In this document: piece by piece, positions 42,655-53,856 of the stretch | Position numbering within the stretch: position 1 is the stretch's first letter | How the letters are laid out: every line of letters starts with the position of its first letter | From: Desulfovibrionaceae bacterium | GTDB taxonomy: Bacteria; Desulfobacterota; Desulfovibrionia; Desulfovibrionales; Desulfovibrionaceae | Direction: 5' to 3' | DNA: 64,000 bases | Assembly (NCBI GenBank): GCA_015709205.1 | Contig: JACCQO010000002.1 | Location: 1 to 64,000 of the forward strand | Made by a program: the position numbers and the translations under genes | The notes under the pieces: model-generated | Databases searched by the model: none | Told to the model about the DNA's origin: nothing | Seen by the model: the letters and a program-made list of their open reading frames with translations, nothing else

Positions 42655-44759
42655 TGCCGTCCTCCTGCGGGTTGTTGCTTGGGCGTCCGGCCCTGCTGCT
42701 CCTCCAGCTTGCGCGTGAGCGCCTCCACGCGGCGCTCGTGCAGCCGCACGAGCTGGTCGCGGCGCATGCGCAGTTGCTCCGGGCTCACGCGCTCGGCCCC
42801 GTTGGTGGAGGGCGTGAACACGAACAGCGACTGCGTGGCCACGCCGTGTGCGTCCCAGGCCATGGGGGCCATGGACCAGGGCATGTGCTGGGCAAAGGCG
42901 AGGCGCTCGTTGACCAGGGTGCTGTTCCAGCCGCGCGGCAGCGGGCCCAGCAGGCTGGCCATGCGCAGGAAGTCGAAGCCCAGGGCGACCCAGTAGTCGG
43001 GCTCGCCGAGGCCCTCGTCGGCCAGGCTCGCGCGCAGTTCCTCGGCCGCCGGGGAGTCGTTCTCCTTCCACCACGCGCTCGGGAACACGGCCAACCGGAA
43101 GTTGCGCGCGTCCAGGCTGTCCAGCCCGCCCACGGACTGGCCCCACAGGCTCGATCCCAGGAAGAGCTGGCGCTCCTCGAGGTTGAAGAGGAACTGGGGC
43201 ACGAACATCTGGGCCTTGGCCCAGGTGTCGGGCAGGAACACGGCCTGGAAGGGCGGCTCGGGCGGTATGGGATCCTGGCCGTCGGGCGCGGGCTTCATGC
43301 CGAGCATGTCGGCCACGATCTTGCCCCAGGCCGTGTGGTCCTTGGGCGGATAGGCCACCGTGGGGCCCAGGGTGGCGTTGGTGGCCGCGATTTCCTGGGC
43401 GAAGAGCTGGGTCATGCGCCGCCCGTAGGGCTCGTCCGGATACAGGGCGGCCACGTCGGAAAGCTCCAGGTCGTCCACGGCCACGCGCAGCAGGGTGCGG
43501 ACCTGGTCGCGCGGGCTGGCGAAGAAGCGCCAGGCGTCCGCGCCCTCGACCGCGTTGCCCAGGCTGGGCAGGAAACAGAAGAGGATGCGGCCCTTGTCCA
43601 GGCCGCGGCCGCGCACGGCCTCGAAGCTCTCGCGCCGGAGCGGACCGCCCGTGACCACGAATCCCTCGGGCAGGTCGGCCAGCTCGGTCTCCCAGCCGGG
43701 CGCGGCGGTGTTCAGCACGCGCACCTTGAGGTCGATGCCCGCCTGGGCCAGGTTCCACTGGGCCACGCCCGCGCCGCGCAGGATCTTCCAGCCCACGCCG
43801 CCGTAAGGGCCGGACAGGGGCAGCAGCAGGGCCATGCCCTGCACGGGCTGGCCGCGCTCGGCCTCCAGGGGCATGAGCACCGAGGAGACCAGGTCCTTGT
43901 CGGCCATGCCGCCTTCCTGCAGCAGGCGGCGCAGCATCTGCCAGGCGCGCGGCCAGGTGGCCTCGTCCTGGCCCAGGCGGCGGGCCCGCTCCAGCTCGAT
44001 GACCGTGAAGGGGAAGCTCGGCGCCGCGTCGGCCGGGGCGCGCGCGGCCAGGGCTTCCAGGTCCGCGTCGCCCATGCGCGCGGCCTCGGTCAGCAGCCCC
44101 TTTTCCAGGAAGGAGCGGTAGGTCGCGTCGTCGTTCTGCCGCCAGAGCTCGCGGAAGAGGGCCAGGGCCCCGTCCACGTCGCCCCGGTTCCAGGCGTAGC
44201 CCGCGAGCGCGAGCCCGGCCTCGGAGCGCCAGGACGCGGGATAGGAGGCGTCGTTGTACACGGCGTCGAGTCGCGCGGTGGTCTCGGGCGTGCGGCCGAT
44301 GGCCCGCGCGGCCTCGAAAAAGGCCTGCCGGGTGAAGTCGTTCTTGCGCGCGGCCGGGTCGCGCGCAAGCCACTTGACCAGTTCGTCCAGGGCCAGGTGG
44401 TGGTGGCGGTTCTTCAGCGCGCTCTCCACGAAGCGGCGGCGCGCCCGGGCGAGCTGGGGTTCGGTCAGGCCCGGATGGCCCAGGAGCTTGCCGTAGGCGG
44501 CCTCGCTGCGGGTGGTGTCGCCCGCGGCCCAGGCGGCGTCGGCCCGGCTCAGGAAGCTGTCCGGACCCTCGGCGCGGGGCGCGGGGGTGGTGGCGATGAC
44601 CGCCTTCTGCGCGCAGCCCGCGGCCAGCAGGGCGCAGGCCAGCAGGACGCAGGCCAGCAGCAGCGTCGGGAGGCGGTTCGCGGCCGCAATCCGGGTGACG
44701 GCGCGGGGGGCGGCGGCGCGGGGGGCGGCGGAAGAGGAGATGGTCGTGATGCGTGACAT
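42651..44759 (-). CDS. LpoA/LppC-like lipoprotein (periplasmic-binding fold)
   Basis: A 702-residue envelope lipoprotein. Signal and lipobox: [16 protein letters not shown], acylated Cys near residue 49. Residues 70-300 are helical repeats. From about residue 305 there is a type-I periplasmic-binding fold: [61 protein letters not shown]. In enterobacteria LpoA activates penicillin-binding protein 1A from the outer membrane; the same role here is inferred. The start at 44,759 follows GGAA at 6 bases; an upstream TTG is rejected. Coupled to gatC. Confidence 0.8.
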   Translation of the reverse strand: MSRITTISSSAAPRAAAPRAVTRIAAANRLPTLLLACVLLACALLAAGCAQKAVIATTPAPRAEGPDSFLSRADAAWAAGDTTRSEAAYGKLLGHPGLTEPQLARARRRFVESALKNRHHHLALDELVKWLARDPAARKNDFTRQAFFEAARAIGRTPETTARLDAVYNDASYPASWRSEAGLALAGYAWNRGDVDGALALFRELWRQNDDATYRSFLEKGLLTEAARMGDADLEALAARAPADAAPSFPFTVIELERARRLGQDEATWPRAWQMLRRLLQEGGMADKDLVSSVLMPLEAERGQPVQGMALLLPLSGPYGGVGWKILRGAGVAQWNLAQAGIDLKVRVLNTAAPGWETELADLPEGFVVTGGPLRRESFEAVRGRGLDKGRILFCFLPSLGNAVEGADAWRFFASPRDQVRTLLRVAVDDLELSDVAALYPDEPYGRRMTQLFAQEIAATNATLGPTVAYPPKDHTAWGKIVADMLGMKPAPDGQDPIPPEPPFQAVFLPDTWAKAQMFVPQFLFNLEERQLFLGSSLWGQSVGGLDSLDARNFRLAVFPSAWWKENDSPAAEELRASLADEGLGEPDYWVALGFDFLRMASLLGPLPRGWNSTLVNERLAFAQHMPWSMAPMAWDAHGVATQSLFVFTPSTNGAERVSPEQLRMRRDQLVRLHERRVEALTRKLEEQQGRTPKQQPAGGRQ

Positions 44760-44815
44760 GGGTGGTTCCAAAGGCGGCGACGGCGGCGCGGAGGCCGCGC
44801 CGCCGGAGAAAAGGG

Positions 44816-45241
44816 CTACTGCCAGTAGCAGCGCAGGGGATCGGCGATGATCCTCGGCAGGTTCTCCACGGTGCGTTCCTGCAGGTAGTAGGCGGCCTCG
44901 TGCACGTACACGGTGGCCAGGGTGGAGCCGTCCTCCTGGCGGGCGAAGTCCACCAGGGCGACCACGCTGGGTTTCTCGAAGCTGGCCACGCCCGTGGGAT
45001 AGAGCAGGGTGGCGTGGTTAGGATCGTCGGGGGCCGTGGTCAGGGGCAGGGCGTGGTCGCAGTTGCGCGTGTAGATCTCGAAGCTCTGCGCGATCTCCTC
45101 CAGGGAGTACTGGAACACCCACTTCTTGTACAGGTACTTGGGATTCCTGACGTCCTGCTCGGTGATGGGATGCCAGGCGCAGGCGGACAGCAACGTGGCC
45201 GCGGCCAGGGCGAGGACGGGAAGAGCGGAGCGGATGTGCAT
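44816..45241 (-). CDS. Small hypothetical lipoprotein
   Basis: A 141-residue lipoprotein. Signal peptide residues 1-19 with lipobox LLSAC; the mature part begins [21 protein letters not shown]. Later [10 protein letters not shown] and [27 protein letters not shown] end the protein, with two cysteines that could form a disulfide. I do not recognise a family. A promoter match is 82-110 bases upstream. It lies 56 bases ahead of the LpoA-like gene, suggesting joint envelope function. Confidence 0.8.
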   Translation of the reverse strand: MHIRSALPVLALAAATLLSACAWHPITEQDVRNPKYLYKKWVFQYSLEEIAQSFEIYTRNCDHALPLTTAPDDPNHATLLYPTGVASFEKPSVVALVDFARQEDGSTLATVYVHEAAYYLQERTVENLPRIIADPLRCYWQ

Positions 45242-45322
45242 GCAACCCCCGGGGGATGTTGTTCGTTCGGGCGCCGGAGCGCCGGGCCAGGGCCGCGGGA
45301 TGAAAAGGCCCGGACCTGTGCC

Positions 45323-45351
45323 TACATATTCTTTGCGCCGCGTGATGCCAA
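45323..45351 (-). promoter_or_regulatory. Promoter match of the lipoprotein-lpoA-gatC-gatA operon
   Basis: On the minus strand: TTGGCA, 17 bases, TATGTA. Five of six -35 bases match. It gives a leader of about 75 bases. Confidence 0.4.
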
Positions 45352-45410
45352 GCAAAAATGTCCGCGCCAGGGCCGGGCCGGTCGGCTCCCCGGCCCGGCG
45401 GCGAATGCGG

Positions 45411-45445
45411 AAAAAAAAGGAAACCGCGCCTGGGGCGCGGTTTCC
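45411..45445 (-). terminator. Terminator of dnaK
   Basis: On the minus strand GGAAACCGCGCC pairs with GGCGCGGTTTCC across CCA and is followed by T8. Confidence 0.9.
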
Positions 45446-45483
45446 GGAATGTCTTGAAAGCAAGGTCAGTTGCCCGCTGAGGA

Positions 45484-45548
45484 GGTCACCTGACCATGCG
45501 ACCCGGTCACTTGACCGTTCGGCGCGGTCACCTGGCCGTGCGACGCGG

Positions 45549-45567
<19 letters not shown>
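45484..45567. repeat. Four 21-bp tandem repeats of GGTCA-NN-TGACC at the dnaK stop
   Basis: Units begin at 45,484, 45,505, 45,526 and 45,547, each starting GGTCAC(C/T)TG(A/G)CC followed by nine varying bases. Three are perfect GGTCA-NN-TGACC palindromes and one has a single mismatch. The last unit overlaps the final codons and stop of dnaK. In the -1 frame relative to dnaK the array reads as 7-residue repeats GQVT(A/G)(S/P)(H/N) for 28 codons without a stop. Confidence 0.9.
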
Positions 45568-47465
<1,898 letters not shown>

Positions 47466-47678
47466 GAGTATGTTCCTCCTGACTCCGGAATTTATTTGCT
47501 TTTCGTGAAGCGGCCCGGCCCGACCGGTGGCGGCCCGTTCAGGATTCCAAATAAGCCTGATTTCCCGCTCGTAAAGGGGGCGGGTGCAATTTTCTTCACA
47601 GCGGGAACGGGTTCTTGCCGCCGGTCGCGGCGGGCGCGGGGCTCCGGCCGCCAACACGGTGGGCGGGCGGGAAAACAA

Positions 47679-47711
47679 GACGCGGCGGCCCGGAAACCGG
47701 GCCGCCGCGTC
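47679..47711 (-). terminator. Terminator after grpE
   Basis: GACGCGGCGGCCCGG pairs exactly with its complement across TTT on the minus strand, followed by TTGTTTTCC. It closes the hrcA-grpE unit before dnaK. Confidence 0.8.
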
Positions 47712-47734
47712 GGATCTGCGCGGGCGAAAAGGGC

Positions 47735-48316
47735 TTACCGGCCGACCATGACCTTGGCCGGGCGCAGGAGCCGGTCGCCCAGCTTGTAGCCGGACTGGAG
47801 CACGCGGCGGACCGTGTCCGGGCCCCCGCCCTCCTCGCGGCCCATGGCCTCGTGGATCTCGGGGTTGAAGGGCTCGCCCGGCTCGCCCACGGCGGTCAGC
47901 CCGTGGGTGCGCAGGGTGTCCAGGAAGATCTTGCGGGTCATCTCCACGCCCATGACGATGTCCTTGCAGGCCTCGTTGGTGCGCGCGTGCTCCAGGGCCA
48001 GGGCCAGGTTGTCCAGCACGGGCAGGAGGTCGGCGAGCACGTTCTCGGCGGCGTAGCGGCGGAACTCCTCCTGCTCGCGCGCCAGGCGCTTCTTGAAGTT
48101 GTCCATCTCGGCCAGGGCGCGCAGCCGGTCCGCGTCGGCCTGCTCCTTCTCGTTGCAGGCCGAGCAGACGCGGTCGCGGCACAGGGCCACGAGTTCCTCG
48201 TCGGTCAGGGCCACGTCGCCGGTGATGTGCGGCTCGGCGGCCTCGGCCCGCCGCTCGGCGGTGTCGTTTTCGGCAAAGCCCAGGGGCGCGCCGTCAAGGT
48301 CCTTGTTCGTGCTCAT
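47735..48316 (-). CDS. grpE: Nucleotide exchange factor GrpE
   Basis: A 193-residue DnaK co-chaperone. Residues 60-110 are the long dimerising helix ([20 protein letters not shown]); the C-terminal beta-domain has [32 protein letters not shown]. Unusual: before the helix there are three cysteines, C46, C51 and C54 ([12 protein letters not shown]), a C-x4-C-x2-C arrangement absent from E. coli GrpE. It could bind metal or sense redox state (inference). Downstream of hrcA by 111 bases. Confidence 0.95.
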   Translation of the reverse strand: MSTNKDLDGAPLGFAENDTAERRAEAAEPHITGDVALTDEELVALCRDRVCSACNEKEQADADRLRALAEMDNFKKRLAREQEEFRRYAAENVLADLLPVLDNLALALEHARTNEACKDIVMGVEMTRKIFLDTLRTHGLTAVGEPGEPFNPEIHEAMGREEGGGPDTVRRVLQSGYKLGDRLLRPAKVMVGR

Positions 48317-48427
48317 CGTGCATCTTCCTTGTGGATCGACGTATCGGGTCGATCGACGTGCTTATTCGTTCGGGCGCGGGACGCGGGGCGTGGCCGGGCG
48401 TTTCCGCGCTCCCGGGCCGCGCCGCGC

Positions 48428-49474
48428 TCAGTACCGCGCGCGGATGCGTTCCGTCAGGGTGCGGGCGATGTGGTCCACCAGCGGGACCAGGGCCGCGTAG
48501 TTCATGCGCAGGGGGCCGATGACGCCCACCGCGCCCTGGGCCGTGCCCGAGGAGCCGTAGGGCGAGGAGATGATCGAACACTCCTTGAGGTCCTCGATGT
48601 CGGCCTCGTCGCCGAGCACCACCTTGACCCCGCGCTCGGCGATGGCCCGGTCCAGCAGGTCCAGCAGCCGCGAGCGCTCTTCCAGCAGGCGCAGCAGCTC
48701 GCGCATGCGCTCCACGGAGCCGAACTCCGAGTGGGCCAGCAGGTTGGAGGCCCCGTCCACGAAGACCTCGCGGCCCGCGTCCGGCTCGAAGGTGTCCTGG
48801 GCCAGGAGCAGGGCGCGGCGGTAGAGGTCCTGCAGCCGTTCGCCGGCCTCGCGGCATTCGGCCAGGATGCGCGTGCGCGCCTGGACCAGGGTCAGCCCGG
48901 CGTAGTGGGCGTTCAGGTAGTTGGCGAAGGCGCGCAGGTCGTCGGCCGTGAGGTCGCCGGGCGCGCCGACCAGCTTGTTCTGCACCACGCCGCCGTCCAG
49001 GATGAGCACGGCGAGCACCAGCCCGGGCTTGACCAGGGCGAAGTCGATCTCGCGCCAGCGGGCCTCCTCCTTGCTCGGGGCCACCACCAGGCTGACCTGG
49101 TGCGAAAAGTGCGAGAGCAGCCGCGAGGCCTGGGCCAGGATGTCGGTGAGCTCCAGCCCGGCGTGGGAAAGGTGGTCGTCGATGGAGCGCTTGCTGTCGT
49201 CGGGCAGGCGCGCGGGCCGCAGGGTGGTGTTCAGGTAGAAGCGGAACGCCTCGGTGGTCGGGATGCGCCCGGCCGAGGTGTGCGGCTGCGCCAGGTAGCC
49301 CATCTCCGTGAGGTCGGCCATGGTGTTGCGCATCGAGGCCGCGGAGAGCCGCAGCCCGGACTTGCGCGCCACGGTGCGCGACCCCACCGGCGCGGCGGTG
49401 GCGATGTAGTCCTCCACGATGGTCACGAGGACATCGCTCTGGCGGGGCTGCAGGGTGGTGGAAGGCGGCGTCAT
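48428..49474 (-). CDS. hrcA: Heat-inducible transcription repressor HrcA
   Basis: A 348-residue repressor of chaperone genes that binds CIRCE operators. N-terminal winged helix: LVTIVEDYIATAAPVGSRTVARK and SAASMRNTMADLTEMGYL, then QPHTSAGRIPT. Ligand-type domain: VVAPSKEEARWREIDFALV. C-terminus: GAVGVIGPLRMNYAALVPLVDHIARTL. The start at 49,474 is preceded by GAGGGAG. No canonical CIRCE (TTAGCACTC-N9-GAGTGCTAA) is visible upstream of hrcA, grpE or dnaK in this window. Confidence 0.95.
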   Translation of the reverse strand: MTPPSTTLQPRQSDVLVTIVEDYIATAAPVGSRTVARKSGLRLSAASMRNTMADLTEMGYLAQPHTSAGRIPTTEAFRFYLNTTLRPARLPDDSKRSIDDHLSHAGLELTDILAQASRLLSHFSHQVSLVVAPSKEEARWREIDFALVKPGLVLAVLILDGGVVQNKLVGAPGDLTADDLRAFANYLNAHYAGLTLVQARTRILAECREAGERLQDLYRRALLLAQDTFEPDAGREVFVDGASNLLAHSEFGSVERMRELLRLLEERSRLLDLLDRAIAERGVKVVLGDEADIEDLKECSIISSPYGSSGTAQGAVGVIGPLRMNYAALVPLVDHIARTLTERIRARY

Positions 49475-49508
49475 TTCTCCCTCGACACGGGTTCGGTACG
49501 TGCCCTGT

Positions 49509-49537
49509 GAGGTAACAACGGGGGTATGGCCTGTCAA
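49509..49537 (-). promoter_or_regulatory. Promoter of hrcA-grpE
   Basis: On the minus strand: perfect TTGACA, 17 bases, TACCTC; the leader is about 28 bases. The boxes are identical to those of the mnmA promoter. Confidence 0.45.
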
Positions 49538-49601
49538 GAACGCGGCGCTGTTTCCGGACAAGGTGCGAGGAAAAAGGAAGGTATCCCGGCGTATTGAACA
49601 A

Positions 49602-49633
49602 GGCGGCCGCGCGACGTGCGTCGCGCGGCCGCC
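49602..49633 (-). terminator. Hairpin after asmA-family gene
   Basis: GGCGGCCGCGCGAC pairs exactly with its complement across a 4-base loop; the minus strand continues TTGTTC. It lies 20 bases after the stop codon at 49,654. Confidence 0.7.
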
Positions 49634-49653
49634 CAGTGCGTTACGGTGCGGCG

Positions 49654-51891
49654 CTACTTCTTGGAGCCGCCGAAGATGGAGCCGATGGAATCCAGCAGGC
49701 CGCCGGAGGACTTGTCCGACGAGCCGGACGTTCCGGAGCCCGACGAGCCCGAGGACTTCTTGGCCGAGTCGTCGTCGGTCAGGCCCAGGGCCCCGCCCAC
49801 GCCGCCGAGCACGGACTTGCCCAGGTTCACCGGCGCGTTGAGCACGCTCTTGGCCAGCCCCTTGGCGAACTCGGTCGTGTCCAGCCCGTAGCTCAGGTCG
49901 TCCAGGGGCCCGTCCGCGCGCAGGGGCAGCAGCGGCATGGCCGGAATGTCCACGTAGGCCAGGTAGTCCATCTTCCCGGCCGCCAGGTCCACGATGCCGC
50001 CGCCCTTGGCGTTGAGGTTCTTGGAGGCCAGGCTGAGGTCGTTGTTGGAGACCACGCCCCTGGCGATCTTGAAGGAGGCGCGGATGGCGTCGAACTCCTG
50101 GCGCTTGCCCGCGCTCTCCAGGGCCTTGCGCTGGGCGTCGTTCTGGAGGTGTTTGGCCGTGTCGTTGGGCACGATCTGGAAGCCGTGGAACGCGCCGTCG
50201 AGCACCGCGAGGTTCGCCGCGCCCGAGAGCGAACGCAGCAGGGCCTTGGCGTCGTTGCCCGCGCCCGCCAGGTTCAGGGCCAGGTCCGTGTTGCCGGACA
50301 GGAATTCGTTGCCGGTCATGTCCTTGAGCAGGTTGCCCAGGCCGAGCTTGTCCAGGGAGGCGTCCAGCTTGAAGGCCGGGGCCGCCGGGCGCACGTCGAG
50401 CTGCGCCGTGGTCTTGTAGGAGCCGCCGTAGAGCAGGGCGGTGAGCGGGTCGATGCGCAGCAGCCCGTCGCGGGCCGTGACGGTCATGTGCACCTTTTCC
50501 AGCCTGGCGCCGGACACGGTCAGCGCGCCCACGTCCACCTTGCCGTCGAGCACCAGGGCGCGCAGGGCCTTGCGCGTGGCCTCGTCGATGAGCCCCGCGT
50601 CCTTCCCTCCGTCCTTTGCGCCGTCCTTTTTCTCCGCCTTCTGTCCGCTGGCCGCGGGTTCGGCCTTGGCGGCTCCGCCCTTGGACATGTAGCGGTCCGC
50701 GTCCAGGGCGTCGGCGGCCAGGGCGAAGGACACGGTGGGATGCGTGAAGTCGTCGGCCCGGGCCGCGCCCGTGACGGCCGCGCCGTCCAGGTCCAGGGCC
50801 AGTTCGGGGATCGCGGCCCTGGCCGTGGTGCCCTCGAAGCGCACCTTGGCCCCGACCCTGGTCAGGGCGGCCGGGTCCTTCATCTCCGGCAGGGGCGAGC
50901 CCAGGGCGGCCAGGGCCGCGCGCAGGTCGCCGGGCTCCAGGGTCAGCGCGCCGGAATAGGCGGGCGCGGCGTCCAGCCCCGTGACCGTGGCGTCGGCCGC
51001 CAGGCGCAGCTTGTAGGCCGCCAGGGTCAGCCCCTGCACGGCCGCGCGCTGCGCGCCCATGTCCACGTCGATGGCCTGGGCCGTCACGGCGGCGTCGGCC
51101 TGGCCCGAGGGGAACACGGAACCGCGCGCCGCGGCCTTGAGGTCCAGGTCGCGCAGGGCGAAGAGCTTCTTGTCCTCGTTCATGTTCGCGCGCGCCGAAA
51201 GGGTCACGTCCGCGTCGATCGCGGGCTTGGCCGAGCGGGCCTTGAAGGCCAGGGTCAGGTCCGTGAAGGCCGAGGGATCGGCGAGCTGGAGCCGGCCGGT
51301 CTGCAGGGTCAGCCCGGTGATGGTGTAGGATTCGCCCGTGGCCAGGTCCTGATACGCGACCTGGGCGTCGGTGACGGAGACCGCGCCCACGGTGACGTCG
51401 GGCAGGCCGCCCGCGCCCTCGGCGGTCGCGGGTTCGGCCGTCTTCTCTTGGCCCTTGGGCTCCGCGGCCTGGGGCGCGGCTTCGGCCGCCCCGCCCAGGC
51501 TCTCCCAGTTGCCGCGGCCCTTGGCGTCCCTGGTCAGGACCACGTTCAGGCCGCTCAGGGTCAGGTTCTTGACCTTGTAGCTGCCCGAGAGCAGGGGCAG
51601 CAGGGCGACCTTGACGTCCACGCCCTGCAGGGACACGAAGTCGCGCTTGCCGAAGGCCGGATCGTCGGAAAGGCGCGTGGGGCCGATCTCCACGCCCAGC
51701 CAGGGAAAGACCGAGAGCTTCAGGTCGCCGGAGAAGACCAGCTCCCGGCCGGTGTTCTCCTTGACCAGGGCGGCGATCTCGTCCTTGTAGTCGTTGGGGT
51801 CCACGACCATGGGCAGGACGATCATGGCCGCGATGATCAGGGCCGCCACGGCCCCCACGAGAATGAGCAGGATCTTGAGGAATTTGTTCAT
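49654..51891 (-). CDS. AsmA family protein
   Basis: A 745-residue envelope protein with one N-terminal membrane helix (FLKILLILVGAVAALIIAAM) and a long periplasmic part. AsmA hallmarks: NDYKDEIAALVKENTGRELVFSGDLKLSVFPWLGVEIG at the N-terminal end and GNTDLALNLAGAGNDAKALLRSLSGAANLAVLDGAFHGF near residue 550. The middle is low-complexity in places (GQKAEKKDGAKDGGKD). The last 40 residues are Ser/Gly-rich and end in GSIFGGSKK. AsmA-like proteins form hydrophobic grooves for phospholipid transport between membranes. Monocistronic with its own promoter. Confidence 0.9.
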   Translation of the reverse strand: MNKFLKILLILVGAVAALIIAAMIVLPMVVDPNDYKDEIAALVKENTGRELVFSGDLKLSVFPWLGVEIGPTRLSDDPAFGKRDFVSLQGVDVKVALLPLLSGSYKVKNLTLSGLNVVLTRDAKGRGNWESLGGAAEAAPQAAEPKGQEKTAEPATAEGAGGLPDVTVGAVSVTDAQVAYQDLATGESYTITGLTLQTGRLQLADPSAFTDLTLAFKARSAKPAIDADVTLSARANMNEDKKLFALRDLDLKAAARGSVFPSGQADAAVTAQAIDVDMGAQRAAVQGLTLAAYKLRLAADATVTGLDAAPAYSGALTLEPGDLRAALAALGSPLPEMKDPAALTRVGAKVRFEGTTARAAIPELALDLDGAAVTGAARADDFTHPTVSFALAADALDADRYMSKGGAAKAEPAASGQKAEKKDGAKDGGKDAGLIDEATRKALRALVLDGKVDVGALTVSGARLEKVHMTVTARDGLLRIDPLTALLYGGSYKTTAQLDVRPAAPAFKLDASLDKLGLGNLLKDMTGNEFLSGNTDLALNLAGAGNDAKALLRSLSGAANLAVLDGAFHGFQIVPNDTAKHLQNDAQRKALESAGKRQEFDAIRASFKIARGVVSNNDLSLASKNLNAKGGGIVDLAAGKMDYLAYVDIPAMPLLPLRADGPLDDLSYGLDTTEFAKGLAKSVLNAPVNLGKSVLGGVGGALGLTDDDSAKKSSGSSGSGTSGSSDKSSGGLLDSIGSIFGGSKK

Positions 51892-51947
51892 GAGCGCCTC
51901 CCGGCGTTGTGGTCGTTGCAGTGCGGGGCCGTGGCCCCGACAGCGGA

Positions 51948-51976
51948 ATGATAGGGCCCTGCGCCGCATTTTACAA
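51948..51976 (-). promoter_or_regulatory. Promoter of the asmA-family gene
   Basis: On the minus strand: TTGTAA, 17 bases, TATCAT (five of six -10 matches). The leader of about 50 bases contains the small hairpin CGGGGCC-AC-GGCCCCG. Confidence 0.5.
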
Positions 51977-52068
51977 GGTGGGCGCGAAAAAGGGGCGGGA
52001 GCGCGGCCGTTGCCCGCCGGGCGGGAATCGGGTAGGTCTGGGGCGGGCCGACGCGGCCCGCGAACGCC

Positions 52069-53700
52069 ATGAACGCCACGTCTTCCTCCAGGCCCGCCGG
52101 GGCCATCCCAAAACCCGCCAGGGCCCTCATGGTCCAGGGCACGACCTCCAACGCGGGCAAGTCCGTGCTGGTCGCGGCCCTGTGCCGCATCCTGCTCCAG
52201 GACGGGCTGCGCGTGGCCCCGTTCAAGGCCCAGAACATGTCCCTGAACTCCTTCGTGACCCCGGACGGCCGCGAGATCGGCCGGGCCCAGGCCACGCAGG
52301 CCGCGGCCTGCCGCCTGGAGCCCGATGCGCGGATGAACCCGGTGCTGCTCAAGCCCACGGGCGACGCGGGCTCGCAGGTCATCATCCTGGGCAAGCCCGT
52401 GGCCGACATGCGCGTGGCCGAATACGTGCGCTACAAGCCCACGGCCTTCGAGGCCGTGAAGCGCGCCTACGACGAACTGGCCGCCGAGTTCGACGTGGTG
52501 GTCATCGAGGGCGCGGGCAGCCCGGCGGAGATCAACCTCAAGGCCCACGACATCGTGAACATGGCCATGGCGCGCCACGCCAAGGCCCCGGTGCTCCTGG
52601 CCGTGGACATCGACCGGGGCGGGGCCTTCGCCCAGCTCGTGGGCACCTGGGAGCTGCTGGAGGGCTGGGAGCGCGAGCTGCTGGCCGGGTTCGTGCTCAA
52701 CCGCTTCCGGGGCGACGCCTCGCTCCTGGACTCCGCCCTGGTGGAGACCACGCGGCGCACGGGCCGCCCGTTCTTCGGCGTGGTGCCCTTCATCCCGGAC
52801 CTGGGGCTGCCCGAGGAGGATTCCGTGTCCTTCAAGGAAGCGGCGGACCGCCGGGCGGGCGCGGGCCGGACAGATGTGGGCCAGCCGGATGCGGGGCGTG
52901 CGAATGCGGACCGGGACGCCGCCGTGGACGTGGTCCTGGTGGACCTGCCGCGCATCTCCAACTTCACGGATTTCGACGCCCTGCGCGCCGAGCCGGACGT
53001 GCGGCTGCGCGTGGCCCGGCGGCCCGGGGACCTGCGCGGGCCGGGCGGGGCGCTGCCCGACGCCGTGCTCCTGCCCGGCAGCAAGAACACCCTGGCCGAC
53101 CTCGCGACCCTGCGCGAAAGCGGGCTGGCCGCCGCTCTGCTGGAGCTGGCCGCGCTGCCGGACGGCCCGGTGGTCGCGGGCATCTGCGGCGGGTTCCAGA
53201 TGCTCGGCGAGCGCATCGAGGACCTGGAGGGCGTGGACGGCTGCGTGGAGGGCCATAAGAACGGGGCCGCGCCGGGCCTGGGGCTCCTGGCCGTGGCCAC
53301 GGTCATGGGCGCGGACAAGGTCTTGACGCGGACCACGGCGCGCCACCTGGAGACCGGGCTGGAGGTGGCGGGCTACGAGATCCACCACGGCGTGACGCGC
53401 TCCTGCGGCGGCGCGGCGGGCGCGGCCACCGACCGGGCCCGCCCGGCCTTCGCGGCCCCGGACGGCGGCACCCTGGGCTACGCGGACGCCACGGGCCGCA
53501 TCTGGGGCTGCTACCTGCACGGCGTATTCGACGCCGGGCCCTTCCGCCGCTGGTTCGTGAATTCCCTGCGCGCGCGGCGTTCCCTCGCGCCCATCGCCGA
53601 ACCCGCGCCCTTCGGCATGGAGGCGGCCCTGGACCGGCTGGCCGACGTCGTGCGCGCGGCCCTGGACATGCGCGCGGTCTATGCCCTTCTCGGGCTCTGA
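52069..53700 (+). CDS. cobQ: Cobyric acid synthase
   Basis: A 543-residue glutamine-dependent amidase that amidates side chains b, d, e and g of the corrin ring. ATP-binding: [20 protein letters not shown] at 21-40; then [11 protein letters not shown] and [11 protein letters not shown]. Class I glutaminase: the nucleophile Cys in [10 protein letters not shown] and the C-terminal His in GCYLHGVF. A disordered insertion of about 25 residues ([17 protein letters not shown]) sits between the domains. I see no cobalamin riboswitch in the 177 bases upstream. No other cob genes nearby. Confidence 0.96.
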   Translation: MNATSSSRPAGAIPKPARALMVQGTTSNAGKSVLVAALCRILLQDGLRVAPFKAQNMSLNSFVTPDGREIGRAQATQAAACRLEPDARMNPVLLKPTGDAGSQVIILGKPVADMRVAEYVRYKPTAFEAVKRAYDELAAEFDVVVIEGAGSPAEINLKAHDIVNMAMARHAKAPVLLAVDIDRGGAFAQLVGTWELLEGWERELLAGFVLNRFRGDASLLDSALVETTRRTGRPFFGVVPFIPDLGLPEEDSVSFKEAADRRAGAGRTDVGQPDAGRANADRDAAVDVVLVDLPRISNFTDFDALRAEPDVRLRVARRPGDLRGPGGALPDAVLLPGSKNTLADLATLRESGLAAALLELAALPDGPVVAGICGGFQMLGERIEDLEGVDGCVEGHKNGAAPGLGLLAVATVMGADKVLTRTTARHLETGLEVAGYEIHHGVTRSCGGAAGAATDRARPAFAAPDGGTLGYADATGRIWGCYLHGVFDAGPFRRWFVNSLRARRSLAPIAEPAPFGMEAALDRLADVVRAALDMRAVYALLGL

Positions 53701-53856
53701 TCCCCGCTCCGTCGTTCCGTTTTTCCCCTTCCCGACCGAGCCCGCGCGGGCACGGTTCTTGAAACGCATTGCCGCAGCCCACGTGGAGCGGCGGTTTTTT
53801 GTCGCCCCGCGCTCGGCGCGTCGCCGCCGCCGGGAAAAACTGGCAGGAGAATCCTC

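Larger units (their letters stand above)
45242..45548. other. Intergenic region dnaK / lipoprotein gene
   Basis: About 307 bases. It holds the lipoprotein promoter match, the dnaK terminator (45,411-45,445), and most of the 21-base tandem palindrome array (45,484-45,567). No gene seen. Confidence 0.6.

Noticed and set aside
49475..49653. Search for a CIRCE element upstream of hrcA
   Set aside because: No TTAGCACTC-N9-GAGTGCTAA or close variant seen here or before grpE and dnaK; HrcA control must use another site or a diverged operator.
51892..52068. Cobalamin riboswitch before cobQ
   Set aside because: No B12-box-like GCCACTG or long conserved leader; the gap is 177 bases and shared with the asmA promoter.
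53740..53785. Sigma-54-like GGGCACGGTTCTTGAA before the family 2 glycosyltransferase
   Set aside because: GG and spacing fit, but the essential -12 GC is GA; kept out of the promoter list.
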